Notes: a model not told the origin generated them from the sequence alone. Counted from the first letter of the stretch, positions 34,529 to 45,190 are shown. The stretch is 64,000 nucleotides of DNA from Sphaerosporella brunnea (GCA_008704415.1 VXIS01000194.1:1-64000); one strand, 5' to 3'. Translations and numbers: made by a program.

Positions 34529-36670
34529 ATGGCCAAGTGCCGACACGCACGCACCAAAGCCTTCGCCAAGAGACACGCAAAAAAGCAGCATGCGATCAAA
34601 GCCAAAACCAAGCTCCAGAAGCGTAAGCAAGCTTACCTAATCGTATTGTTTTTCAAACCACGGTTCCGGTTGAACGCTAACCTTGGGGCTACCTAGGTTT
34701 TCAAGGAACATTGACCTCTGACAACAGATTAATTCAGTGCGCGTAACCATTCCATCGCAATCCTCAGAAACACTTTCTCGCACCAATTCCACAGATTCTC
34801 CTTTCAGGCCCTGCAGTCCTGAGGGTGAAGGTACAAGAAAGAAAGGTGAATTGTACTGCATGTGATGCCACAGGCCTGTAACGTTGCTTACGTGTAGAAG
34901 CTCTAGACCTACCTTCTCCAACCACGACCATGAGCCAACGGAATCAGACAGAGCAGCTTGTGGCCGCTGTTGCAATGCTTGTCGCTGGCGGAAATGATGC
35001 CGAAGAGGACATTATTCGCATCTCCCAGATCCCCCGCACCGAAGCCCCCGTTGTTGAGCCCGACAGCTCTACCGCAGCCGCACATGATTGCACCGATTCG
35101 CTCCTGGCAGCACTTCGTTGGGGACTTCAAAAATACGGAGCGAGATTGGTTGAAGGATACGTATTTTTCAGTAGCCTTTGCCGTCTGGCAACCAAACTCC
35201 CGCATAGGCAAGAAACCCCCCCTCCCCCCCCAAAAAAAAAAAAAAAAAAAAAAAAAAAGGCTACTCGCGTGTAGTAATGTGCATAACCTCTGACTGAAGT
35301 CTGACAGGTTCCCGGTGATAAATTCGTTCGGGTTATTCGACATGTTTTACCACAATGGAAAGCGCCTTGGAGCCGCATCTATTCCTCGCGCTTTCCGGAT
35401 CACCGAGGTTCCAAGCGACGTTGCCCAATCGCTGCCACATATCCGGCAGCAGCTGATAGAAGCCAAGGATGCGCCCCTACCTCTGGGTCTCACAGTGTTG
35501 AAGGTCGGCTTTTCGAGCGATTTCGCCGTTCCAGCCATTACCGTGCTTACAACCAGCGAGTTCCATTTGACGTCAGCGGCCGAAGTTCCAACCCCTATTG
35601 TTTTGTGTGTTGGACGGTTTGAATTGTTGGCTACCCTACGCGATCCACTCGGGCCCATCGATCACGGAGAGCAAGAAGCGAAGGAAATGTTAGAAGGCGG
35701 GGCCAGTGGAAGAGAGCTTCGTGACCGCATTAGGTGGTTGGAATCGATGAAGGTCTCGAAGAGATTTTGTTCAACCCCAGGGCCAATCTACCACGGAACG
35801 TCAATTGGCTTAGCTGTGGGCCCTGAAAGCAAAGGTTCAGCTGGCCTGTACGTTACACCGACGACGTCAGCCAATGGCTTCATCGCGAAGCGTAACTACC
35901 TTTTGACTGCCGCCCATGTTGTGCTCCCAGGAGGCTTCCCAGAGCGGATGGATGTGCCCTTCGACGACAGCGTTACCATTGTCCCTGTGGCTGATATCAC
36001 CACGCCGGGGAGGCTTGATGTTGCACGGGTTCTCTTCGACCTTCAAAATTACTGGTTTCTAAACTCCGTCAAGGCGAAGGAGCTAGTTGTGGCCGCCAAA
36101 ACCCCCTGCGGAACCGTGATGACGGGGAAAATTGGCTGCGACCCACAGGGATGGAGGGAAGACTGGGCCCTGATCTCTCTGGAAGACGTTTTCCGTGGAA
36201 AGAATGGCCTGTTCCGGGACCTAGAGGGCTTCGGAGACATCTCAAAAGGAGTTCAGGATATCGCAGCAGACGGTGAAGTGGAGGGCGGGGTGGATTTGTG
36301 CCATGATCGAACATGGTACAAGGACGGTGCCTCGACGGGATGGACGGCGGGCGAGGTATCTCAACAAGAACTCGAGTTGTTCTTAAAGAGCACCGCGGGC
36401 GAGGATTACCATGGTGCTGTCCACGAAAAAAACGTCGTGCGTGCAAGACTCGTCTTGCTCCAAGCCGCCGACGGGGCTTCGATGGCGGCTGCTGGAGACA
36501 GCGGCTCGGCGCTGTTCTCCTTGAGCGATGGGGGAAGGAAATTCGTCTGGGGGGGGATGATTGTGTCACTCTTTCGCCCATCACTTGGGCAGGAGTTCGT
36601 GATGGCGGTACCGCAGTCGCAGATTCTGGAACAGCTGGCTCTGAGGACCGGTGTTCGCTGGGAGTTGTAA
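34529..36670 (+). CDS. Trypsin-like serine protease B (PA clan) with basic N terminus
   Basis: Four exons fit in phase: 34529-34622, 34738-34830, 34907-35207 and 35308-36670, giving 1,851 nt (616 codons and a stop). Exon 1 encodes MAKCRHARTKAFAKRHAKKQ, very basic, like paralogue A. Intron 3 would be GC-AG (GCAAGA...GACAG) and holds a C-run and a 26-base A-run. Catalytic motifs: LLTAAHVVL (His, about 35902-35928), REDWALISL (Asp, about 36155-36181), AAGDSGSALF (Ser, about 36489-36518). No signal peptide is visible. Domain order (basic N terminus, helical part, then protease) is shared with A, but B lacks the Pro-rich linker. A Kozak-like ATG at 34930 could be a second start. Substrate and pathway are unknown; an intracellular or nuclear role is an inference from the basic leader. 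Confidence 0.75.
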
Positions 36671-36714
36671 TTCCATGGTATTGGTCTTTTTTTTTTTTTT
36701 TTTTTTTCGTAGTA

Positions 36715-36966
36715 CTCACGCGGCCGGAATCATTGCACATCACGTGCCCGCAGGGTTAGGGTTATATTTTCTACCCGAAAGCACCCCGCTCGATACCCCC
36801 CCATTATCTCAACAACGGCGCGACCGATTTGATTCAAATTGATGTAGTAGGATACGCGAAAGTAAGCCCTCCAAAAATCAGCCGTTGTGGCCTGGCTCCG
36901 CCGCAACCCCACACACGTGAAAAATATAACCCCAACCGTGATGTTCAATGATTCCGGCCGCGTGAG
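36715..36966. mobile_element. MITE (252 bp) flanked by TA
   Basis: Left end CTCACGCGGCCGGAATCATT and right end its reverse complement; the repeat continues imperfectly for about 50 bp (GGGTTAGGGTTATATTTTC against GAAAAATATAACCCCAACC). TA lies on each side (36713-36714, 36967-36968). It inserted just behind the T-run that follows protease B. Confidence 0.75.
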
Positions 36967-38354
36967 TACAGAATTACCAAACTTCAATGATAACCTTGCG
37001 TATTGCACACCAGTCGGTCCCGTTGGGCAGCTGTGGTTGCTCTTATCACGAGTTCGCAAGGTGCATGGAATGACGGCGATAGTGATACAGACAGTATGTG
37101 CACTGAGTAGGTTGTGTGGGTTAACGGTGATGGGCTCATGCCGCCCCCAGTGTCGTGGCCGCAGTATCATACACAGATCTGAAGGGGCACAAAAGCCGAT
37201 GTTTGAAGCGCTTCAAGTTATTCGCGTCGCTAAAGCACATTCCTTGGAAGACGACCGACGCGATACCACATGCAATATCCCTCTGCAATCTGCGCCTGCA
37301 CAGCTAACGGTGCGCCTAGGGGAGTGCGGCACCCGGTAGTCAAAAGGTCTGCACTCCGCTGGCCCCAGAAGCTAGCCCAGTTGTGGTGAACGACAGTCGT
37401 GTTGCTTGGGGGAAAAAAGGTACCATCGAGAATCGCCATGCCTTGAGGCCGAGGAAAGTCATTCGCCGTAGGCCTATTATCGGCGAGAGTGAGTAGAGGA
37501 GCTCGATGTGGCTGCAGAAACTTTCACGCGTCCGGTCCCCAAGTATTCTAGTCCTTCTGAGGCAGAAGATGCCGTGCTCGGTGCTGCAGCGGATACCGAT
37601 TTGCTGGACTTGGCATCTCCAGCAACTCCGAGAAGTTGGCGATAGCTGCATGGTTGAGGCTTTTGGGCTTGGGATGGCTGAGAAGGGACATGTGAATAGG
37701 GGGAGTCAGCACATTGAGTGTCGGGAAACGCTCGGGACGCACCCATTTAACCTATAAAATTAGAGTTTTTTCCGCAGGCAGAGTGAGTAGAATTCGAGTC
37801 GGGCCCGAACCTTTCCTCGCGTGAGCAGGCTGTGGGAATATAGCTGTCAACTTCTTGGTTAGGATCGGACCAGATCAACTATCACGCTCCCTCCCAATGA
37901 AGACTGTTCGATGGGATGGTATTCTTTGGTTTGCCCAAAGAACTCGGGGGTGGCATGGCTGGTGGCACCAAGAACGCGGGTGTTGGAAGAGTTAGACGGG
38001 TATATACCCGCCTAAAAACAGTCTGGCGACACGCCGTCCTAAAGGTTTCGTGCTGACGCCGCCTGCTGGAAGCCCGGTTGGCTTGATATCAAGCCGGCCT
38101 TCGAACCCGGCAAGTGGTGCGGTCCTGGCAACGCAAACACTGGCAACGATAAACCAGCCAGCCCGGCTTCGCGTTCAGCCGCCCAGCAGCCCGCTGGCTT
38201 GGCTGGCTATCGAGAACACACAGCGGATCTTGGTAGTGTTGAAAATAGGTAGGATTGAGAGAGGAAATAAAGCGATGGATAACCGTTGTTGCGATACACA
38301 CCTTGCATTGGGGCGGCTTAGTAAGCAGGTCCGGCGACGGGCATTGGGGGGGGT
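36967..38354. other. No gene; remnants of GCC/CCAGCCCGGC-rich elements
   Basis: At 38080-38235 GCCAGCCCGGC-type motifs and GAGAACAC resemble the hAT-like elements at 39.4-40.0 kb in decayed form. No exon supported before 38355. Confidence 0.4.
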
Positions 38355-38520
38355 TCGATTCGATGGCGGCCGCTGGAGACAGCGGCGCGGCGCTATTCTC
38401 CTTGAGCGATGGGGGCAGGAAATTGCTCTGGGGAGGGGAGATGATTGTGTCGCTCTTTCGCCCATTGCTTGGGGCAGAAGTTCGCGATTGTGGTGCCGCA
38501 GTCCCAGATTCGGTGGCGTC
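38355..38520 (+). pseudogene. Fragment of serine protease (Ser motif only)
   Basis: Encodes SMAAAGDSGAALFSLSDGGR and WGGEMIVSLFRP, equivalent to 36474-36640 of protease B, then leaves the frame. Only the segment around the catalytic Ser remains. Confidence 0.85.
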
Positions 38521-39059
38521 GCGACGCTGGCTTCGAGTCTGCTGGGCAGGCTGTCGGGTCCTCTGGGTGCCGGATTCCGTTGGCTTGTCCGCCGCCGATC
38601 CGCGGCTAAGCTCCTCCTCTGCCTTGCGCATATCCACGATGCGGCCTGGCCATCTCTTCAGACGGTTGCCCATCGTTCTCCAGGAGCTCACGAGCCTCCA
38701 TCTGGAGATGGATCCTAGCCTCCCTTCATAACCTGTTGATCTGATGTCTACCTGAGACGGAGATACCCGGAGAGTTCATTGAGGGCTTTCGCCATGCACT
38801 CCCGTTTTTCATTTAGGGCAGCCGGGCCGTGATCGACGTGGGCCGCCAGCTTCTCGTGCCGTTCGGTATGCTGCTTGCTCACTTGCCGACCAGGGCGGGA
38901 AGCCTCAACTACAAGGGCTAAAGGGATAAATTGAATGCACGGTAAGCGCGTGCGGGCACAAACTATCACTCGCCGCATCATATCCGCTCGCTCGCTTCCT
39001 CACTACCACCAACTCTAGGCGTTTATGGACACAATCTGCCCATCTGCCCAAAGAATGGT
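38521..39059. other. No gene seen
   Basis: No supported exon between the protease fragment and the tRNA-like element. Confidence 0.4.
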
Positions 39060-39281
39060 CAAGAAAAAAAGATCTTGACGACTGACGCCTCCAGAAAAAA
39101 AAAAAAAAAAAAAACCTGAAGGTGAGGTGGGGGAGGGGGGCTCAAAAAATCGCAAACAAAACCTTCCGCCCCCAGCCGTGAAGGGGGCAGCGAGGAAGCC
39201 CCAGGAATCGAACCGGTGCACCCCAGTTGTGAAGGGGTGCCGATTCCTCCCAGCAGTCTGTACCACTGGGCCACGGGGGGC
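39060..39281 (-). mobile_element. Candidate tRNA-derived SINE
   Basis: On the minus strand an A box (GTGGCCCAGTGGTAC, 39260-39274) and B box (GGTTCGATTCC, 39204-39214) stand at tRNA-like spacing, and AGCCCCC pairs with GGGGCT as an acceptor-like stem. The anticodon arm does not fold as a normal tRNA. A CCC-rich body and a run of about 20 T follow (39095-39114 on the + strand as A). No target duplication was found. Confidence 0.45.
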
Positions 39282-39395
39282 TTTTTGATATTTGGAAAGA
39301 AGTACGGGAGTATATGAAGCACACCTTGACCTACTTAAGCCTTTTTCACCTTCACCTACCCAAGCAGTTCACCTTCACACCCGAAGTCTAAACAC

Positions 39396-39496
39396 CAGTG
39401 TTCTCAGTAGCCAGCCCAAACAGCCGGGCGGGCTTTTTGATCAGCCCACATCCGCCCAACGCAACCGGCCGGGCGGGCTGGCTGTTGAGAACACTG
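39396..39496. mobile_element. Miniature hAT-like element (101 bp)
   Basis: Starts CAGTGTTCTCAGTAGCCAGCCC and ends GGGCTGGCTGTTGAGAACACTG, the same ends as the 448-bp element at 39589. Flanking octamers do not match, so it may be a recombinant or deletion product. Confidence 0.6.
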
Positions 39497-39588
39497 ATAA
39501 TGCTCTTTAAGCCAAAACACTCTCTTCCGTACAAGCGTGGGTGATGGTTAGTGAGCAATGCAATTATTTTGCTACTAACCATTACATG

Positions 39589-40036
39589 CAGTGTTCTCAG
39601 TAGCCAGCCCAAACAGCCGGGCGGGCTGGGCCGGCTGCTTTAAGCAGCCAGCCCGGCGGGCTTTTTGCATCAGCCCAAACAGCCCAGCCCACTTGTCGGG
39701 CCAGCCCGGCTGCGAGTGATCTCCGGTGAAGACCAGCCACTGTGAGTTGGCGGGGTTCAATCAGCGCCAATAAACTTATCAGGATCTGTAATGCTATAGT
39801 AAACTCCTATCTAGTGATTCCCTCATAGTCATCATTTTCCACGGCGAACATCTTTATGTACGTTTCATTTCATAGCAGTAGTTTATATCATGGTGGTTGT
39901 ATTTGTCGTCATGGTGGGCTGCAGCCCAAACAGCCCGCCGGGCTTTTTGATCAGCCCAAACAGCCAGCCGGGCTTTTTGATCAGCCCACATCCGCCCAAC
40001 GCAGCCGGCCGGGCGGGCTGGCTGTTGAGAACACTG
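39589..40036. mobile_element. Non-autonomous hAT-like element (448 bp) with 8-bp target duplication
   Basis: Terminal repeats CAGTGTTCTCA/TGAGAACACTG, subterminal GCCAGCCCGGC/GCCGGGCGGGCTGGC arrays, and ATTACATG at 39581-39588 and 40037-40044. An internal stretch of about 190 bp (39720-39910) has no coding content. The ends differ from those of the 3.2-kb hAT, so this is a second family. Confidence 0.85.
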
Positions 40037-40104
40037 ATTACATGTAGAGCAACACAATCGACTCGATAAAAGCCACACCGACCCTGGAGCGCAAAGGAAG
40101 TGCG

Positions 40105-40583
40105 GTGAGATTATCAGCGCCCCCCAGCGCGCTCATCGAAGCGATGAAAAACAGCCCTGGGCTGGAACGGAAGGGAAGCCTTGCCCGGATATCAACCGCC
40201 GACCGGAAACCCAGCGTCAGCAGTCCGAAATCGACTATTGGCTCTTCAGGAGCAGCGCCACGACTGAAGAAGGTCGACTCAGAGGAGTGTTGGTTCTGCT
40301 CTCTGACACGATGCAGAGCCGTGAACACTTGTTCAAGGAATGCGATCGCCACGACTTGACCAACCTTGGTATCTCGCAGAAACCGCAGGATAGCCTTTTC
40401 TTTCCGCTTTACATCCCGCGACGTGATGATCCGCCTTCCCTCGACATCATATAGCCTAACGGACAAGGTCGAAGCAGTAAGAGCTTGGCCAACCCCGGAG
40501 AAGCTAAAGGATTTCAGAGCCTTCCTTGGATTCGCCAACTTCTACCGCCGATTCATACGCTCCTACTCGCAAGTAGTGGCATG
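40105..40583 (+). pseudogene. Retroelement debris: LINE-type C terminus beside Ty3/gypsy RT fragment
   Basis: 40250-40345 encodes a Cys-rich stretch (ECWFC, then REHLFKEC in a shifted frame) like the zinc-finger end of a LINE ORF2. From about 40461 the frame encodes [20 protein letters not shown] and [14 protein letters not shown], a typical Ty3/gypsy reverse transcriptase segment. Neither is complete, and nothing around them restores a longer element. Confidence 0.7.
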
Positions 40584-41279
40584 TCGCCAACCGTCACACC
40601 GCAGGCAGTGTTCGTCACAATCCAGTCCGACCAGCCCTGAGGGCGGACCGGACCTGGACCACATCGTTTCAGAGATGCGCTAACCGCTTTGGTAATGGTC
40701 CATATAAAATTGGTGTGGTGTCGAAACCAGAGCGGCAGCAAAACGGAGGGTATCAAAGTCATTGTGGTGAGAGAGATGGAGTTGAGAGGCTTAAAACAAC
40801 ATCCAGGTGCTCGCTATCTACTGCCAGTGTCTTCCAGCCTCCACCCTGTGCGGTGCGTTGCTATCCAAGTTGGACTAGCTTGCAGACTGGCATGGCCTAG
40901 ATCACGCTAGTCCAAAAAGAGGGGGGTCTCTTATAAGGGTGTTTTTACGGTAGGTCTTTTTGAAGGCTTTGGAAGGCCGATACTAACGCACCCTGGACTG
41001 ATTTGGCCCTTGCAGCGGCAGCTGCGGTGCAGTGCCCATAGGGTACACTGTACCGCCCCGAGGCGGACGCCGGCGGGGTGGATGGTTGCACATCCCGATT
41101 GAGCGGGGTGAGGGGGGAGGAATCCACCTGAAGTGGTTCCCCGGTTTCGTTTGATGGCCTCCATCACAGCGTAGTGGGCAAAGGGCGTGAAGCCAAGAGG
41201 GGAATGAACCGGTGTCCGCCCAGGATGCGATCGCGATGCATCCTACCATAAACCTCGCCGCAGCTGGTCGCGTTTTCTA
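40584..41279. other. No gene seen
   Basis: A short inverted pair (GGACTAGCTTGC / ATCACGCTAGTCC) lies near 40870-40911. Nothing coding was supported. Confidence 0.4.
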
Positions 41280-41740
41280 ATTACGCGATGCTCACGAGCA
41301 TGGACAAGGATGACCGTGTTTACTGTTGGATTTTCGGCGAGTTTGTTCGTTGTTCACTTATCGTGTGCGTCGCGACTGGATAACTGTTTGCAATGCCCAT
41401 AGACGCACCGAGCAACCGAGTTGTGTGGCAGATAAACTGATGTGAGTGATCTCTTGTGAGGGTGACGAAGCACTGAGTGATTCCCTGTGAAGCTCTCAAC
41501 ACCCGTTTCGATGTCTGGAAGCATCAGACACCCAACGAGGCTCAATGGCCCTTAAGGTTTTCCAAATGGCTGATTCTCAATCGCATATTCTTTCGTCAGC
41601 AAACAACAATATGTCTCCTCCTATTACACTCAAGCTACGTCGCTCTTTGAGGCGTGCCTCCCATGCGGCTACGGCGGAAATCACCCGTCTATACACTCCT
41701 ACCCACCAAAATTGCCCCCGCAGTTTCTACGGATACCAGG
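41280..41740 (+). repeat. Duplicated block D, copy 2 (LINE-free)
   Basis: Partner of 32700-33130. At the site of the 105-bp LINE insertion this copy reads GCACCGAGCAACCGAGTTGTG without an insert, so it shows the empty site. Confidence 0.75.
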
Positions 41741-41821
41741 GTCGGGCAGGTTGTGGTGGGTTAGGGTTGCAGCCTTCTTCTCCTCACCACCATGACCCAC
41801 AAACTCATCTCCTGAGCCCGC

Positions 41822-42259
41822 ATGGCCCCGAAAAAGAGAAAGCGGACCGGCAAGAAAACCGCCCGCTCCGACGCCCCCGAGGGCGGTGAGGGCACTGAAG
41901 ACAATCACGCTGATCCTCGCGCTCGGCGCCGGCTTACACTGGGTTCAGTTGTCCACCTGCCCGTTGGGCACAGGCTGCCTACCCACACATGCTGACTGTT
42001 TGAGGAATAGCGGAAAAGCGAAAGGCGTCAAATTGTGTGGCCGTGTTGTTTGTTCGTTTTCGCAGCATCAGCGATAGATTTCGCTCGGGAAACTGTTGCA
42101 AATCACCTATCCGACACGGACCAGATAAACGGATACGATGATGACTCTGGTTTGATGGCGTGCGGGACGGTCTTGGCCGTTGCTGAGCTGGGCATGATTG
42201 TTCTCGAATGGGAGAGTATGAACTTCCCGTCTAACGTCCGCAGTGTAAAATGTCACTAA
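41822..42259 (+). CDS. Possible small two-exon gene with nuclear-localisation-like N terminus
   Basis: ATG 41822 opens MAPKKRKRTGKKTARSDAPE, a basic, NLS-like start with an acidic follow-on. After a gap an exon following TTTTCGCAG (about 42066) encodes SAIDFARETVANHLSD and ends ECH-like at TAA 42257-42259. The donor between them was not settled. The basic leader is reminiscent of the two protease genes but no protease domain follows. No family recognised. Confidence 0.35.
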
Positions 42260-42354
42260 CCTTGCAACAGGGGCTGGCCGAGATAACTGAACATAACAGA
42301 GTGGAGCTGTTACCAGCTGTCATAAGTAGTGCGGTCTTCACAGCACGCAACAAG

Positions 42355-42440
42355 TCCTTGTTAGTATAGTGGTTAGTATTTCCGCCTGTCATCGCGATGA
42401 CCGCCCGCGGGAGACCGGGGTTCAATTCCCCGACAAGGAG
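42355..42440 (+). tRNA. tRNA-Asp (GTC) with 14-nt intron
   Basis: Identical to the gene at 33603 except within the intron (TCGCGATGACCGCC). Upstream DNA (TGGAGCTG, CAAGTCC) is also similar, so it belongs to the duplicated block. Confidence 0.9.
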
Positions 42441-42840
42441 GCGTGTACTTTTTGCTTCCCTCTTCACCGGAACACTGGTGAGGTTTTTTTTTTTGCGGAT
42501 GTTTTTAATCGCATACGGGGCGCCCCGATACAGTTTTTGTTCATCGACCGTGGTTTTCTTCATTCCATCAGTTTTCGACGGATCTGGTGGACAGGCCGCC
42601 GGTATCATGCTGTGCAGTAGCCGCTCCAAGCACGTGGATTCCAAGCGCAAGCCGTCACCTCGGCTTGGCCTGCCCAGAATGTTTGGAAGCGAAACAAACA
42701 GTTTCGGCGAACACATCAAAGCCGGCGTTTGAAGGAACGAGTGCTCTCCAGTGAAGCTGCACGGTGCTGCTCTCTCGGAGCCGGCAACGCAAACACTGGC
42801 AGCCAGCTCGGTTTCTCGTTCAGCCGGCTTGGCTGGCCTC

Positions 42841-43655
42841 TTTCTCGGCCTTCCGCGTGTACCCGTCGAAATCCACACACCCCCCCTCGGTCGGGCGCAA
42901 CACCTTTCACGTCGGTGATACATCATCACCACACAGCGACAACGCAGGCCCGAGGTGCAGCGGAGAATGGACGTTGCCGCCCTCGGACTCCACCTCTCCG
43001 GGTCCCTAGACTCCGTCAAGGTGAAGGAGCTAGTTGTGGCCGCCAAAACCCCCTGCGGAACCGTGATGGCGGGGGGAATTGGCTGCGACCCACAGGGATG
43101 GAGGGAAGACTGGGCACTCATCTCTCTGGAAGACGTTTTCCGTGGAAAGAATGGGCTGTTCTGGGACCTAGAGGGCTTCGGAGACATCTCAAAAGGAGTT
43201 CAGGATATCGCTGCAGACGGTGAAGTGGAGGGCGGGGTGGATTTGTGCCACGATCGAACATGGTATCAGGGCGGGGCCTCGACGGGATGGTGTGGGGCAG
43301 AAGTCCGTGATGGCGGTTGACCCCAGTCTCAGATTCTGGGACTGCTGGCCCTGAGTTATGGAGACCACGATTCAGCTGGAGACAGGGATGGGGCACACGG
43401 TGGCTGGGGATACGGTTTTTCAAGATTGGGGCATTACGAGGGGCGTGGTTAACGGAACCGACTTCTTTACATATCATCGGGGGACTGCATGTCCGGCTCC
43501 CGATCCGGAAACCACCACCACCACCTCTCCCGACACTCCCGTCGTAGACCGTACCATCTCGAACGTTACCTTTCCGTACCACCTCTCTCCCGGCCGCGGA
43601 ATCTCCCCATTCTGCATGCCTCCGACTCCGGCGCAAGTTCTGTGTTGTCGGATCC
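42841..43655 (+). pseudogene. Chimeric serine protease pseudogene (B-like then A-like pieces)
   Basis: 42965-43285 encodes a piece close to protease B around the Asp motif (REDWALISL at about 43106). It then jumps to the B 3' end (AGAAGTCCGTGATGGCGG..., about 43296-43352) and directly into an A-like piece (ETTIQLETG..., NGTDFFTYHRGTACP, 43354-43610). The A-like Ser motif is changed to ASDSGASSV. Stops and frame changes separate the pieces. The upstream part (VPVEIHTPPLG) differs from B, so a third family member probably contributed. Confidence 0.8.
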
Positions 43656-43881
43656 TCCTCCTCCTCCGGACGATTGCGAGCCTCCGTTGACTCGGTCGGC
43701 CCAGCAAAAAGCGCAAGCGCAACGGCGAAAACGACAGGCGCAGGAGACAAGCGAAAGATCAGGGACCTGTCGTTGTGCATCGCGCTCCGGTTCGTTGCAG
43801 GTGTGGGACATGACGCACGGAGCCGCACTCGCCTTCGATGGTGGTGGGGGATAGTGAGGTTGTATTTGGCAGGGGCATGGG

Positions 43882-44607
43882 GTGCGAAACGGTATCTGTG
43901 AAATGGGGGGATATTTCTGTGGGATAACATTTGTTTGTTTTTTCCGGGAGGGGTATTTTTTATTTTTCGGGGCCATTCTAGTGCTTCCCGGCCGACGTAA
44001 TCAATTCCCTAGCCCTGACCCTAACCCACAATTGCCCCTCCTCATACGGCTCCCCACACCTCGCAAACATGCCCCTCCACCGTGTCTTTCCACCTGCCCG
44101 GACTTGCGCCTCGACTTTCCAGACCCAAAGGTAATCGCTGCCGCCCGGGGCCACGAGTGCGACCAGCACCAGCAGCTCCAGTGCACGGACGGTGCTGCGG
44201 GCACTCACGGCGCATCTCCGCACGGCGACCGCACGGCGACCGCAAGCCCTTGGCACTGGTGCGCCTGCGGCTCGGGCACCACGCCCTCGGTCATGAGCAC
44301 CGGTACCGCACCCTGCGCCTCCTCCTCGGACGCAAAGATCCTCCCGGACGTCTCTGACGACCACCGTCGCCACGCCGAAGACCACCCACCCCACCTTCGG
44401 AAGCATGCCGCACGCTAGCCGTACGAGCTCGTAAATGTGTACTGCAACCTGCATAAGGGCAAGATCGGGGGTGTCGGCGGCTCGTCGAGGAACGACGAGA
44501 TTTTGGCAGAAGGAAACAATTGGCCTTGCACAGTGTCGTTGTCCATCACGGCCATCGATGACTGTCAAGTCGCGCCGCGGAGTGTAGTCGCATCTTCCGC
44601 ACCTTGA
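43882..44607 (+). other. Open frame with one internal TAG, unrecognised
   Basis: A frame from 43882 runs to TAG 44416-44418 and continues open in the same frame to TGA 44605-44607 with protein-like sequence (YELVNVYCNLHKGKIGG, LSITAIDDCQ). The opposite strand is also open (43978-44568), so the coding strand is uncertain. It may be a pseudogene. Confidence 0.3.
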
Positions 44608-44995
44608 ACGAGTGCGATCCAGACGGCGGCGTACGGTGGCATGGTGACCACTGATTGCGCGAAATATGTTTTCTACCCGGCGTGCCAGGTTCGCTGCTCG
44701 AGGGTTTATACTGGCACACGATGCATACGATGACTAGGCGGAAAACTGGTTGGAATCTACCTGTGTTTGGCGCCTTTGTATATACCCCAGATGTAAGATA
44801 TGCCGCACACCTAGTCGATGGACCCAGGGGGTGTTAAAAGATATGTATTCAAAATCAAAGCAATCGGCTGCCAGACTCCATCGGCCTCCGATTATGCAAT
44901 CGCGCAACACTCTAGAGTACCGGAGAAAACAAAACAAAAACAAGACGTCCAAAAAGAAAAGTCTCTCCCTTCTATGGCCAGGACGCAAAAGAAAA

Positions 44996-45085
44996 CGTTG
45001 TCGGGGAATTGAAGCCCGGTCTCCCGCGTCGTGCTATCGTATGATGCCAGGCGGAAAGACCAACCATTATTCCAGTTTGTTCTCC
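44996..45085 (-). pseudogene. Decayed tRNA-Asp
   Basis: Clear match to the tRNA-Asp genes (TCCGCCTGGCATC, GCGGGAGACCGG, TTCAATTCCCCGACAA), but the anticodon reads GGC, the D-arm is altered (TGGTTGGTC) and the acceptor stem no longer pairs. Confidence 0.75.
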
Positions 45086-45190
45086 TTCGCCCTCGGCTGG
45101 CTACCCCAGGCCCTGCTTGTACCCCCCTATCCGTGACCGTCTATTCACCATGTGGATAGCCCTCGGCATCCGTCCATTATTGTTTCGTGG

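Noticed and set aside
40038..40538. 166-codon minus-strand frame
   Set aside because: It is antisense to the retroelement fragments (RT motif on the + strand).
44010..44030. CCCTAACCC-like telomere sequence
   Set aside because: Only about three imperfect units, inside a GC-rich open frame; not a telomere.
43978..44568. 196-codon minus-strand frame
   Set aside because: Arg/Val/Gly-rich composition typical of antisense of GC-rich DNA; the + strand frame looks at least as plausible.
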